Shown: positions 1 to 6,993 of the stretch, piece after piece
Layout of the letters: the number at the start of each line of letters is the position of its first letter
Numbering within the stretch: the first letter of the stretch is position 1
NCBI GenBank assembly: GCA_035354275.1
Contig: DAOQAU010000014.1
Span: 1-29,139, forward strand
Length of the DNA: 29,139 bases
Source: DAOQAU01 sp035354275
Lineage (GTDB): Bacteria; Cyanobacteriota; Vampirovibrionia; Gastranaerophilales; Gastranaerophilaceae
Direction: 5' to 3'
Position numbers and translations under genes: made by a program
Notes under the pieces: generated by a model
The model's database searches: none
Told to the model about the DNA's origin: nothing
What the model saw: only the letters and a program-made list of their open reading frames with translations

Positions 1-237
1 TTGCAAGGACAAGGCGAAGAAGTTGAAGAAGAAGATGAAGATGCCACCGAAGAATTGCATGAAAAAGCCGATAGAAAGTTTGAAGAAGAAAAAGCTAAAC
101 TTAATAGCCAAGAAACTATTCTTGACTTAGAACAAAACGATTTGGAGACGCAACATACAGCATTAGCTGCAGATATTGATTCTGTAAAAAAATTAATTGC
201 TGATGCTATTAAAATATTTAAAGTCTTTGAAGGCTAA
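1..237 (+). CDS. Small coiled-coil protein of unknown function, 5' end missing
   Basis: The frame is open from the first base and ends with TAA at 235-237, giving at least 78 residues. The TTG at position 1 has no visible ribosome site because the window starts there, so I treat the gene as cut at its 5' end. The protein begins with a Glu/Asp run and continues as a charged helix with heptad-like leucines. Its last ~30 residues (L..QHTALAADIDSVKKLI) align with the C-terminus of the 129-aa protein at 10430-10819 (KLDGESTFLSASITSYQKML), sharing the pattern L-T-L-A-I-S-K-D-K and a Gly end. I infer one small family with two members here. No function is recognised. Two terminator hairpins follow it. 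Confidence 0.7.
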   Translation: MQGQGEEVEEEDEDATEELHEKADRKFEEEKAKLNSQETILDLEQNDLETQHTALAADIDSVKKLIADAIKIFKVFEG

Positions 238-256
238 TTAACAGGATAAACCCTTT

Positions 257-295
257 GATTGTAAGCATCATAAATGCTTATATCAATCCTTTTTC
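257..295 (+). terminator. Rho-independent terminator 1 after the coiled-coil gene
   Basis: The inverted repeat GATTG-TAAGCAT / ATGCTTA-(tat)-CAATC has a 5-nt loop and is followed by CTTTTT. It starts 19 nt after the stop codon of the plus-strand gene. Confidence 0.7.
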
Positions 296-321
296 CGATT
301 CGAGTAAAATATCGAATACCC

Positions 322-352
322 ACTCTATAATTTCATTATAGAGTTTCTTTTT
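322..352 (+). terminator. Rho-independent terminator 2 (tandem)
   Basis: A perfect 10-bp stem, ACTCTATAAT / ATTATAGAGT, with loop TTC is followed by TTCTTTTT. It is a second terminator for the upstream plus-strand gene. Confidence 0.75.
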
Positions 353-357
353 GCAAT

Positions 358-378
358 AAAAAGGGAGCAAATGCTCCC
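358..378 (-). terminator. Terminator of the flagellar operon
   Basis: Read on the minus strand, the stem GGGAGC / GCTCCC with a 4-nt loop is followed by TTTTTATTG. It lies 28 nt past the stop of the last flagellar gene and abuts the opposing terminator at 322-352. Confidence 0.75.
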
Positions 379-405
379 TGAAATTAGTCCCATTGTGTTT
401 GTTAA

Positions 406-1242
406 TTATGAACCTACCAGCTTAAGAGCTTCTTCCAAAAGCTGCTTTTGTGATTGGATTAGTTTATTAGACAATTCCAATTGAAGCTTTGCCTGTTGAA
501 AATAAGCTATGTTATCCTTAAAGCCGGTATTTGATAACTCTAAAAGCCCCGAACGAATTTCGCCCCTTCCGATAACCGGTTTACCCGATTCTTCTGTTGC
601 AACGTATTGACCTTGTTTTATTTCGTAAAGCCCCTGAGGATTATGAAAATTCATTGTAGCGATTCTATACAAAGGCACCGTTCTTTTGCCGCCTTCGGCT
701 TTACCGTAAACAGTTCCGTCGCCTTTTATTTCATAATCATCGTATTTACCGAGATATTTACCGTTATTAGGATCAATCCAAAGCTTAATATTAGTAGTCG
801 GAATATTCATCGAACCGCCTTTTAGCGCGGTTTGCTGATATAAGTCAGCATCAACTGACTTTATCCCTTGCATAATTTCACCTTTATCATTAAGGATGTA
901 ACCCTGCACGGTATATCCGTCTTTATTTTTATACACACCTTCTTTGTCAAAAGTAAAATCACCGTGTCTGGTATAAATGCTTTGACCTTCGGCTGTTCTT
1001 GTCAAAAAATAACCCTGACCTTCCAAAAACAAGTTTGAATTTGCCGTGCCGGGAGTAGATTTACCCTGCGATAAATTTTTGTTGTAATTGTCTGAAACAA
1101 CCCCGCCTAAAAAAGTACTGAAAGAAACTTTGTTTTCTTTAAAGCCCGGAGTGTAAACGTTTGAAAGGTTTTCAGCCAACACGTCCATCCATTGGGTAGT
1201 GGCTTTTTGGGTGTTAAGTGCTGTGATAAATGAATCATTCAT
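406..1242 (-). CDS. Flagellar hook/rod family protein (FlgE/FlgF/FlgG type)
   Basis: A 278-residue axial component of the flagellum. Residues ~17-36 carry the family N-terminal signature (VLAENLSNVYTPGFKEN, compare ANLANVNTPGFK). An internal SNLFLEGQGYFL / YTRHGDFTFDKEG stretch is the conserved FlgE/F/G segment (D-G-FF then T-R-G-F). The C-terminus is a helix (LSNTGFKDNIAYFQQAKLQL) at the place of the usual SNVDLAEEFVNMI motif but quite diverged. The length fits FlgF or FlgG better than a long FlgE, yet the position after fliK is where FlgE is often found, so I do not choose. An upstream in-frame ATG at 1320 exists, but AAGGAG lies 7 nt before the ATG at 1242, which fixes the start. That start overlaps the fliK stop by 8 nt (ATGAATGA), suggesting coupled translation. 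Last gene of the operon. Confidence 0.85.
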   Translation of the reverse strand: MNDSFITALNTQKATTQWMDVLAENLSNVYTPGFKENKVSFSTFLGGVVSDNYNKNLSQGKSTPGTANSNLFLEGQGYFLTRTAEGQSIYTRHGDFTFDKEGVYKNKDGYTVQGYILNDKGEIMQGIKSVDADLYQQTALKGGSMNIPTTNIKLWIDPNNGKYLGKYDDYEIKGDGTVYGKAEGGKRTVPLYRIATMNFHNPQGLYEIKQGQYVATEESGKPVIGRGEIRSGLLELSNTGFKDNIAYFQQAKLQLELSNKLIQSQKQLLEEALKLVGS

Positions 1243-2962
1243 TATCTTTCTCCTTATTTTTTTGATTATTGTTATTTTGCTGCTGTTGTTGGTTGTGCCT
1301 TCTGTAAGATAAATTTTCATAAGGCAAATTTTGCTGATTAAAAGACTGTTTTAACATAGGAAGATTTAATTTCAGATATTCTTCAACTGCTTTATCGCCC
1401 GGAATAAACTCTGCAGAAATTTTCCCTTGTTTGTCTATTTTTAAAATAACTGAAATGTCTTTATCAAAATCTATCCTAAAAGGCTTGTTAGTTTTTACCG
1501 CTTTTTGTAAAGCATCCATAAGTGTTGCCGAAACCTGAATTGAACGTTCCACTTCTTTTTCATCTGCTTCTATCAGAACTTCTTTACCGATTGCCTGAAA
1601 ATATGCAATATTGTTTTTTAATAAATTTACAAAAAACAGTCCGTCATTGACTTCCATTTTTACCGTTTTGTAGTCAACAACTACTTCAAGCTTCGCCTTA
1701 GAATCTTTTTTTACTTTTGCATGTGTAAAATCCTTGCTTTCGTTTTTAACATTTATAAAACGTTCAACTTTGTCTGTTTTAGCAACCTCATTAATTGTCT
1801 TTACAAAAGTTTCCTTTTTTATATTTAAAGCTTCATCTTTTTTTATCAATTTTTTAGCAGATTTAATCTCCGGATTGAATTTTACTTGCGTTTGAACCTC
1901 AACTGTAATTTCTTGCTTGTTGTTAGCCTTTAAAACTGTATTTGATTGTATATTTTGAGAAATTATTTCTTTGGGTTCGCCTTCAGTTTTAAAATCTTTC
2001 TTTTGTTCATTTTTCATTTTAAGATTTANNNNNNNNNNNNNNNNNNNNNNNNNNNNNNNNNNNNNNNNNNNNNNNNNNNNNNNNNNNNNNNNNNNNNNNN
2101 NNNNNNNNNNNNNNNNNNNNNNNNNNNNGACAAGAGGTTTTGTTTCGACAGGCTTTAGCATTTCAGGCTTTACTTCAGCTTTTATCTGGACAGGTTTTGC
2201 TGTTTCAATTTTTGTTTCAATTTTTGCTTCAACTTTTTTCTCAACAGGTTTTGCCTCATCGGTTTTAACAAAGTCAGGCATAATATCTTTAACTATTCCT
2301 GCGGTTTGTTTTTCTTCAATTTTATTAATAACTTGTTTTTCTTCTTGCTTAACAACCGCCTTAACAACCGGCTTGATTTGATTGTCAACAACAGACTTGG
2401 TTTCAGTTTGCATTTCAGGTTTTATTTTAACAGGCGTAATCACTTCAAAATCAAAACTTTTCATTTCACTTTTTATTTTGTTTTTTGGTTCGGTTTCCGG
2501 TTCAACTTTTTGTTCAAATTTTATTTCATTTTTTGGCTCAACGCCTTGAGGCAAAATCTCTTTTACGGTATCGACAAGAGGTTTTGTTTCGACAGGCTTT
2601 AGCATTTCAGGCTTTACTTCAGCTTTTGTTTGGACAGGTTTTGCTGTTTCAATTTTTGAATTTTGAACAACATTTAGAGGCGAAGGGCATTTTAAAGCCT
2701 CATTTTGAGCTACAACAGGCATAGAAAAGTTTTTATTAACAGTTTTTATAGATTCGTCAACGGCTTGATTTATAAACTGGTTAATTCTTTCTTCCGCCTT
2801 TAATTCAACATTTTTTTTATCATTTTTTATTTCAGAAATCGCATTTATTTCATTTTTGAAAGACGAAGTTTCAATGTGAGGCAAAAAATTTATGCTTTGC
2901 ATTGAAATATTATTGGGATTAATCTTGTTCTCTTTTTTGATTTTCGGAGTATCAATATTCAT
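1235..2962 (-). CDS. fliK: Flagellar hook-length control protein FliK-like, interrupted by an assembly gap
   Basis: FliK is an exported ruler that sets hook length and switches the export substrate. The frame gives ~575 residues including 34 unknown ones from the 100-N gap. The N-terminal two thirds are low-complexity, rich in Lys, Glu, Pro and Val (KPVETKP, VKPEM), as is usual for the FliK ruler region. The C-terminal ~150 residues look like the folded FliK domain: DKDISVILKIDKQGKISAEF followed by LNLPMLKQSFNQQNLPYENL, equivalent to the L-R-L-P-x-L-G / L-P-x-L-R-x-x-L-x-x-x-G pattern. The extreme C-terminus has Gln and Asn runs. The start ATG overlaps the fliJ stop by 11 nt and the stop overlaps the next gene by 8 nt. 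An 86-bp coding repeat lies at 2129-2214 and 2573-2658. The true protein length is uncertain because of the gap. Confidence 0.75.
   Translation of the reverse strand: MNIDTPKIKKENKINPNNISMQSINFLPHIETSSFKNEINAISEIKNDKKNVELKAEERINQFINQAVDESIKTVNKNFSMPVVAQNEALKCPSPLNVVQNSKIETAKPVQTKAEVKPEMLKPVETKPLVDTVKEILPQGVEPKNEIKFEQKVEPETEPKNKIKSEMKSFDFEVITPVKIKPEMQTETKSVVDNQIKPVVKAVVKQEEKQVINKIEEKQTAGIVKDIMPDFVKTDEAKPVEKKVEAKIETKIETAKPVQIKAEVKPEMLKPVETKPLVXXXXXXXXXXXXXXXXXXXXXXXXXXXXXXXXXXNLKMKNEQKKDFKTEGEPKEIISQNIQSNTVLKANNKQEITVEVQTQVKFNPEIKSAKKLIKKDEALNIKKETFVKTINEVAKTDKVERFINVKNESKDFTHAKVKKDSKAKLEVVVDYKTVKMEVNDGLFFVNLLKNNIAYFQAIGKEVLIEADEKEVERSIQVSATLMDALQKAVKTNKPFRIDFDKDISVILKIDKQGKISAEFIPGDKAVEEYLKLNLPMLKQSFNQQNLPYENLSYRRHNQQQQQNNNNQKNKEKDNE
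2029..2128. other. Assembly gap (100 N)
   Basis: Exactly 100 unknown bases inside fliK, a size commonly used as a placeholder. The left flank of the known sequence resumes at the edge of an 86-bp repeat (2129-2214), which probably caused the break. Confidence 0.99.
2129..2214 (-). repeat. 86-bp direct repeat within fliK, copy 2
   Basis: Matches 2573-2658 over 86 bp with two mismatches that I can see. Spacing is 444 bp, a multiple of three, so both copies are read in the same frame and encode the same KAEVKPEMLKPVETKPLV stretch. This copy directly abuts the N gap. Confidence 0.9.
2573..2658 (-). repeat. 86-bp direct repeat within fliK, copy 1
   Basis: Partner of 2129-2214. It encodes the same Lys/Pro/Glu-rich peptide, differing by Thr to Ile in one residue. 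Confidence 0.9.
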
Positions 2963-3455
2963 TTAAAGTTTCTCTTTCTATCTGCTCTATTTGTCTTAAA
3001 AGTTCTTTTTCTTCTTCTTCGTCTTTTTGCTTTTTCTGCTGAAAGTGTCTTTGAACGCCGACTTCAGATAATTGTTTTAATTCTGCTTTCTTTTGCTCGT
3101 CCAGATAAGCTTCTTTGGCTCTTTCTTTATGCTTTTCAAGAACTTTAACCGCTTTTTCGCATTCAACCAGAAGTTCTATTTCTTCTCTGAGTTTTTGTTC
3201 TTTGTCCTGTCTTATTTGTTCAAGCATTTGTGCCTTTTCCCATAAGTGCTTGAGGTATTTGTCAAAAGCCTCCATCAAAAGGGCGTCTGCTTTTCTCTGG
3301 TTCACTTTTATTTCTTCTATTTCGGCATCGTTTCTCCTGATATTTTCTTCTGCTATTGCAAGTACTCTTTGCGCCTTCTGTACAGCAAGAAGCTGTTCTT
3401 CCTTTTTTCGGATTCTGAAATCGAGTATTTTTTGTAATCTATAGACAAAAGGCAT
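2952..3455 (-). CDS. fliJ: Flagellar export protein FliJ-like
   Basis: A 167-residue, almost entirely helical, highly charged protein that starts F-V-Y-R-L-Q-K-I-L-D-F-R, the FliJ N-terminal signature, and continues as an uninterrupted coiled coil rich in Glu, Lys and Gln. FliJ is the stalk-like component that couples the FliI ATPase to the flagellar export gate. Length (usually ~145-160 aa) and position directly before fliK support the call. It is the first gene of the operon. There is no Shine-Dalgarno sequence before the ATG; a possible -10 box sits only 6 nt upstream, so the mRNA may be leaderless. Confidence 0.8.
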   Translation of the reverse strand: MPFVYRLQKILDFRIRKKEEQLLAVQKAQRVLAIAEENIRRNDAEIEEIKVNQRKADALLMEAFDKYLKHLWEKAQMLEQIRQDKEQKLREEIELLVECEKAVKVLEKHKERAKEAYLDEQKKAELKQLSEVGVQRHFQQKKQKDEEEEKELLRQIEQIERETLNEY

Positions 3456-3461
3456 GATATA

Positions 3462-3490
3462 ATTACACTTTCACACATTAATTATGTCCC
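3462..3490 (-). promoter_or_regulatory. Possible promoter of the fliJ operon, leaderless type
   Basis: On the minus strand GGGACA (3490-3485), 17 nt, TGTAAT (3467-3462), then 6 nt to the fliJ ATG. The -35 matches consensus at 4/6 and the -10 at 5/6. Transcription would begin at or next to the start codon. Weaker than the promoters at 5231 and 14223. Confidence 0.45.
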
Positions 3491-3561
3491 ATTGCACCTT
3501 TTTTTTACACATCTAAATGTATGATTGTGTTTTTGTTTTAAGGATTTTAATATAAAAGTCA

Positions 3562-3608
3562 AAGAAAGAGCGGAGGGAAAATTAAAAATTTTCCCTCCGC
3601 TCTTTCTT
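3562..3608 (-). terminator. Strong terminator of the nucleotidase gene
   Basis: A perfect 22-bp inverted repeat, 3562-3583 with 3587-3608, loop AAA. It begins 8 nt after the stop codon at 3617 and is followed on the minus strand by TGACTTTTATATT. The stem contains the core GCGGAGGG/CCCTCCGC. Confidence 0.8.
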
Positions 3609-3616
3609 ATAAAAAT

Positions 3617-5107
3617 TTAATCAACAATCTGAATTCTGCCGTCAAGTTGAATTTCAATAGGAGATGCGGCCTTTTTAATATAATCGATTGCGCACTTATC
3701 CTTATCGAAATCAAATCTGGCTAAAGCCGAATTCCTTTTATCCAACATCGAATATCCGTCACCGCCTCTTGTTAAAAAGTCGTGCATACCTACGGTATAT
3801 TTTTTATCTGTACTCGGGTTATTTATATCCACTATTGTTTCTTTATTGTACCTGTCTATTATTTTTGCTTCAAGTAATTCGCCGGATTTATTTATTTTAT
3901 ACCTTATACCTGCGACTTGCATGATTCCGGGCTTGAAATCAGGCTTGGTTAAAGACTTTGCCCCGAATTTTAATGCATCTACAATTTCCTTTTCTGTAAG
4001 CTCAACTATTGTCATTTTATCCTTAAATGGGGTAAGACTGGTTATATCCCGTGTGTAAACATCTCCGACAACAAATTCGCCTCTCATGTTTGAAGCGTTA
4101 ATCAAGGCAATATCCGTTTTAAGTTCGCTTTTTATAGCGTCTGCAAGAAAACTTGCGTTAGGATTTTCTTCTGCAAGCCTGTTTAATTCTTTATCATAAG
4201 CTTTTGATATAAAACCTACTTTTTCGGATTTTCCTATAATTGTGTCAAAAAAGTATTGCATAGGTGCATTTTTTGCAAAACTTTTCGTTTCTTGAACATT
4301 ATTTTGGACTTGTGTTATAACTCCGTTTTCATTAAATTCCAAATTAAGTATTCCGAAATTATTCCCGTCTTTTCCTGCTTGTGTAATAACAACAGGTTCA
4401 CCTGTTTTATTTGAATATAAAAGATTTTTACCTTCTTCAACGCCTTTTAACAAATCATGCGAATGCCCGCCGATAATTACATCAATTCCTGAAGTTTCCT
4501 TAGCGATTCGTTTTTCTAATTCATAACCGCCATGCGAGAGCAAAATTATTTTATTTATGCCTTGTTGCTTAAGATTGTCTATTTCTTGTTGAACTTCTTT
4601 TATGGTTTGATCCCACTCATCTACGGTTATTCCGGCAAAATTTTCCTGATTTTTTATTCTTAAAAATATATCGCTTGGCATAATACCCATAATGCCATAC
4701 TTGTTTCCGTTAATTTCTTGAATACAAGATTTCAAAATTTTACCGTTCCAAGGGTTATTATCAACAATATTGGCATTTAATCCAAGCAGCTTATAATTAT
4801 GATTTTTTGTTAACTCAATAAGCATTTCAGGAGGAATATCACACTCGTGATTGCCCACAGCGGTTGCAGTTATACCTATTACTTTCAAAAACTCTGCAAT
4901 TGCTTTATTTTCTTTAACCCCTGAGCCCAACATGGTATCCCCTGAAGATAATTTCAGCTTGTCCGTTTTAGACTGAGGCGTAAATGAATCGAACTGGTCT
5001 GAAGCAGTTTTTATCCTCTCCATTTTTGTAACTTGACCATGGATGTCATTTATATAAAAAATGCTGGCTTTAGTTGTCTTCGGTGTTTGTGATATTGAAT
5101 TTACCAT
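3617..5107 (-). CDS. 5'-nucleotidase / 2',3'-cyclic phosphodiesterase family metallophosphatase
   Basis: A 496-residue two-domain enzyme of the UshA/5'-nucleotidase type that hydrolyses nucleotides to nucleosides. Metal-binding motifs appear in the family order: NDIHG (~20-24), SSGD (~54-57), GNHE (~85-88), LSHGG (~190-194) and GGHSH (~213-217). The C-terminal nucleotide-binding domain ends with HDFLTRGGDGY, the usual GGDGY motif. UshA-type enzymes normally have a signal peptide; this one starts MVNSISQTPKTTKASIFYIND with no hydrophobic segment, so it is either cytoplasmic or exported by another route. The ATG is preceded by GGGGAGAAC, a good ribosome site. It is a single-gene unit ended by the hairpin at 3562-3608 and divergent from the histidine kinase gene. 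The exact substrate cannot be read from sequence. Confidence 0.88.
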   Translation of the reverse strand: MVNSISQTPKTTKASIFYINDIHGQVTKMERIKTASDQFDSFTPQSKTDKLKLSSGDTMLGSGVKENKAIAEFLKVIGITATAVGNHECDIPPEMLIELTKNHNYKLLGLNANIVDNNPWNGKILKSCIQEINGNKYGIMGIMPSDIFLRIKNQENFAGITVDEWDQTIKEVQQEIDNLKQQGINKIILLSHGGYELEKRIAKETSGIDVIIGGHSHDLLKGVEEGKNLLYSNKTGEPVVITQAGKDGNNFGILNLEFNENGVITQVQNNVQETKSFAKNAPMQYFFDTIIGKSEKVGFISKAYDKELNRLAEENPNASFLADAIKSELKTDIALINASNMRGEFVVGDVYTRDITSLTPFKDKMTIVELTEKEIVDALKFGAKSLTKPDFKPGIMQVAGIRYKINKSGELLEAKIIDRYNKETIVDINNPSTDKKYTVGMHDFLTRGGDGYSMLDKRNSALARFDFDKDKCAIDYIKKAASPIEIQLDGRIQIVD

Positions 5108-5230
5108 GTTCTCCCCACTGTTCTGTTCTCAATTATCTTAAATCCCGTAAAAAAAAATTTTGATACTATTTAAAGTTTTTGTTACATATATTTTACATAA
5201 AACATAATAAATCTAAAAATGTTCATATAG

Positions 5231-5259
5231 TTGCCAAAAAGTTTACCAAAGCATATAAT
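5231..5259 (+). promoter_or_regulatory. Sigma70-type promoter giving a leaderless kinase mRNA
   Basis: TTGCCA (5231-5236), 17-nt spacer, TATAAT (5254-5259), then only 7 nt to the ATG at 5267. The expected +1 (about 7 nt after the -10) falls on or one base before the ATG, and no Shine-Dalgarno sequence precedes the gene. Confidence 0.75.
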
Positions 5260-5266
5260 TTAAATC

Positions 5267-6535
5267 ATGCAAAACAATTCTTACAGGAACGCCATTAAAT
5301 TTCTGCCCACTCTGTTTGACAACAAAATCCAAATGGACACAAGTGCAGAGGCACTTTTTGTTGCAATAAAAAGAATTATTAATTTTGACGATGCCTACAT
5401 TTTCTTTTTAAACCCCGAAAGTATTCAGTTAAAATACATTTACGGCAAGCATTCTATCCTTAAGCCCGAACAGACTTTTTTTGTAAACGACAGGCTTAAA
5501 AGAGAACTTTTTAGCGAAAAATCTCAAATCACAGACAAAAATTCGCACCTGATATCAGCACTTAAAGTTCTTCATTACAATTCATTTCTTGTCTCAAAAC
5601 TGGCAATAAGAAATACCGTTTACGGATTTGTACTGCTTTGCAAGAAAGAAAATAAATTTTATTCGACACAAGATGTGGAAATTACAGAAAGCGTTTCTGC
5701 CGTGATTTCTTATATGATTAAAGATTTGGAGCTTTCAAATGTTTTTAAAATGCAGCTAAAAGCACTGAAAGACGGTATAATTCAAACGGACAGGGCTTAT
5801 AAAACGATAAAAGAACAAAATTTAAAAATTCTTGAAGCAGACAAAATTAAAAACGAATTTCTTGCAAACATATCTCATGAACTCAGAACCCCGCTTAACG
5901 CTATTATAGGCTTTTCTGAAGTGCTTGGTGCAAAGCTTTTCGGCGACTTGAACGAAAAACAGGAAGAATATATCAAAGATATTCACGTCTCAGGGCTTCA
6001 CCTTTTAGGAATGATTAACGAAATTCTTGATATCTCAAAGATTGAAGCACATGCAATGAGTCTTAACCGAACAAAATTTATGATTTCAATGGCGGTTAAT
6101 GAAGTTGTAAATGTCATAAGACCGCTTGCGGATAAGAAAAAAATAATAATTGAAAAAACAATTAAAAATGATGGTGAATTTTTTGCAGACTTTCAAAAGA
6201 TAAGCCAAATTTTATACAACCTGCTCAGCAATGCCATTAAATTTTCTAATGAAGGGGGTAAAGTTAGAATATATGTGGATTTGACATCTAAAGAACTTAT
6301 CTTAAAAGTTGAAGACAACGGGATAGGAATTGAAGAAAAATTCCACGGCAAAATTTTTGCAAAATTTGTTCAACTTGAAAGTTCTTACACAAAAAAAGAA
6401 AGCTCTACAGGCTTGGGGCTTACCATTACAAAAGAACTTGTCGAAATGCACGGCGGTGAAATCTCGCTAAAAAGCGAAATAAACAAAGGCAGCACCTTTA
6501 TGGCTAAAATACCCGTTAGGAGTGATTGTGGCTAA
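5267..6535 (+). CDS. Soluble sensor histidine kinase with GAF-like sensor domain
   Basis: A 422-residue kinase with no membrane segment. Residues ~1-155 look like a GAF-type sensor domain (alternating strands such as FVLLCKKENKFYS, D-V-E-I-T-E). A short coiled coil (~160-195) leads to HisKA, FLANISHELRTPLNAIIGF, with phospho-acceptor His204. The ATPase domain has the N box (NLLSNAIKF, ~318-326), G1 (DNGIGI, ~349-354) and G2 (TGLGLTI, ~381-387). The stop overlaps the response regulator start by 8 nt, so the two genes are coupled partners. The transcript appears leaderless. The signal is unknown; GAF domains bind small molecules or redox ligands in many kinases, but no ligand residues can be named here. 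Confidence 0.92.
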   Translation: MQNNSYRNAIKFLPTLFDNKIQMDTSAEALFVAIKRIINFDDAYIFFLNPESIQLKYIYGKHSILKPEQTFFVNDRLKRELFSEKSQITDKNSHLISALKVLHYNSFLVSKLAIRNTVYGFVLLCKKENKFYSTQDVEITESVSAVISYMIKDLELSNVFKMQLKALKDGIIQTDRAYKTIKEQNLKILEADKIKNEFLANISHELRTPLNAIIGFSEVLGAKLFGDLNEKQEEYIKDIHVSGLHLLGMINEILDISKIEAHAMSLNRTKFMISMAVNEVVNVIRPLADKKKIIIEKTIKNDGEFFADFQKISQILYNLLSNAIKFSNEGGKVRIYVDLTSKELILKVEDNGIGIEEKFHGKIFAKFVQLESSYTKKESSTGLGLTITKELVEMHGGEISLKSEINKGSTFMAKIPVRSDCG

Positions 6536-6884
6536 AATTTTAATTGCAGAAGATAACGATTTAAATTTAAAACTCATGTACGATATTTTATTGACGCAAG
6601 GGCACGAAGTTGATTGTGCAACTGACGGACAAATGGCTTTAGAACTGCTTTTAAGCAGAAAATATGATTTGCTTTTGCTCGATCTTCAAATGCCAAAACT
6701 TTCCGGCTTTGACGTTATGAAAGAAATTTTAAAACAAAAAATCCAAATCAAAACTATTGTCGTATCAGCCTGCGTAATGTCCGATGAAATCAACAGGGCA
6801 AAAGATTTGGGCTGCGAAGAATTTATCGTAAAGCCCATAAGACTTCACGAATTTTTAAGCACAATAAACAGAGTTTTGGGATAG
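6528..6884 (+). CDS. Single-domain response regulator (CheY/DivK type)
   Basis: A 118-residue receiver domain only, with acidic pocket E8-D9, phospho-acceptor Asp52 (LLLLDLQMP), Ser80 at the Thr switch position and Lys102 (FIVKPI). There is no output domain, so it must act by protein contact or as a phosphorelay intermediate. An in-frame GTG at 6522 would give two more residues, but AGGAG at 6518-6522 is spaced 5 nt from the GTG at 6528 and would overlap the earlier one, so 6528 is the start. The GTGGCTAA overlap with the kinase stop indicates translational coupling. Confidence 0.9.
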   Translation: MAKILIAEDNDLNLKLMYDILLTQGHEVDCATDGQMALELLLSRKYDLLLLDLQMPKLSGFDVMKEILKQKIQIKTIVVSACVMSDEINRAKDLGCEEFIVKPIRLHEFLSTINRVLG

Positions 6885-6892
6885 AGGATACA

Positions 6893-6929
6893 GAAAAATT
6901 CAAAAAATGACAATTTTTTGCAATTTTTC
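6893..6929 (+). terminator. Possible weak AT-rich terminator of the kinase/regulator pair
   Basis: Inverted repeat GAAAAATT-CAAAAAAT / ATTTTTTG-(c)-AATTTTTC with a 4-nt loop, 9 nt after the regulator stop. The stem is nearly all A-T, so termination strength is doubtful. Confidence 0.4.
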
Positions 6930-6947
6930 AAATCCGACCTTAGAAGT

Positions 6948-6993
6948 GCTATACCCCTACCGGCTGCGGGATAGCCGGCGGTAGGGGTATAAG
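6948..6993. repeat. GC-rich palindrome overlapping the 3' end of dusB
   Basis: Arms TACCCCTACC(GCC)GGCT and AGCCGGTAGGGGTA on the minus strand, with a 7-nt loop, in otherwise AT-rich sequence. The dusB stop codon (6957-6959) lies inside one arm. No T-tract follows, so it is not an ordinary terminator. Confidence 0.75.

Noticed and set aside
1946..2602. Plus-strand open frames across the N gap
   Set aside because: They are shadows of the Lys/Glu-rich fliK frame, and the gap itself keeps them open.
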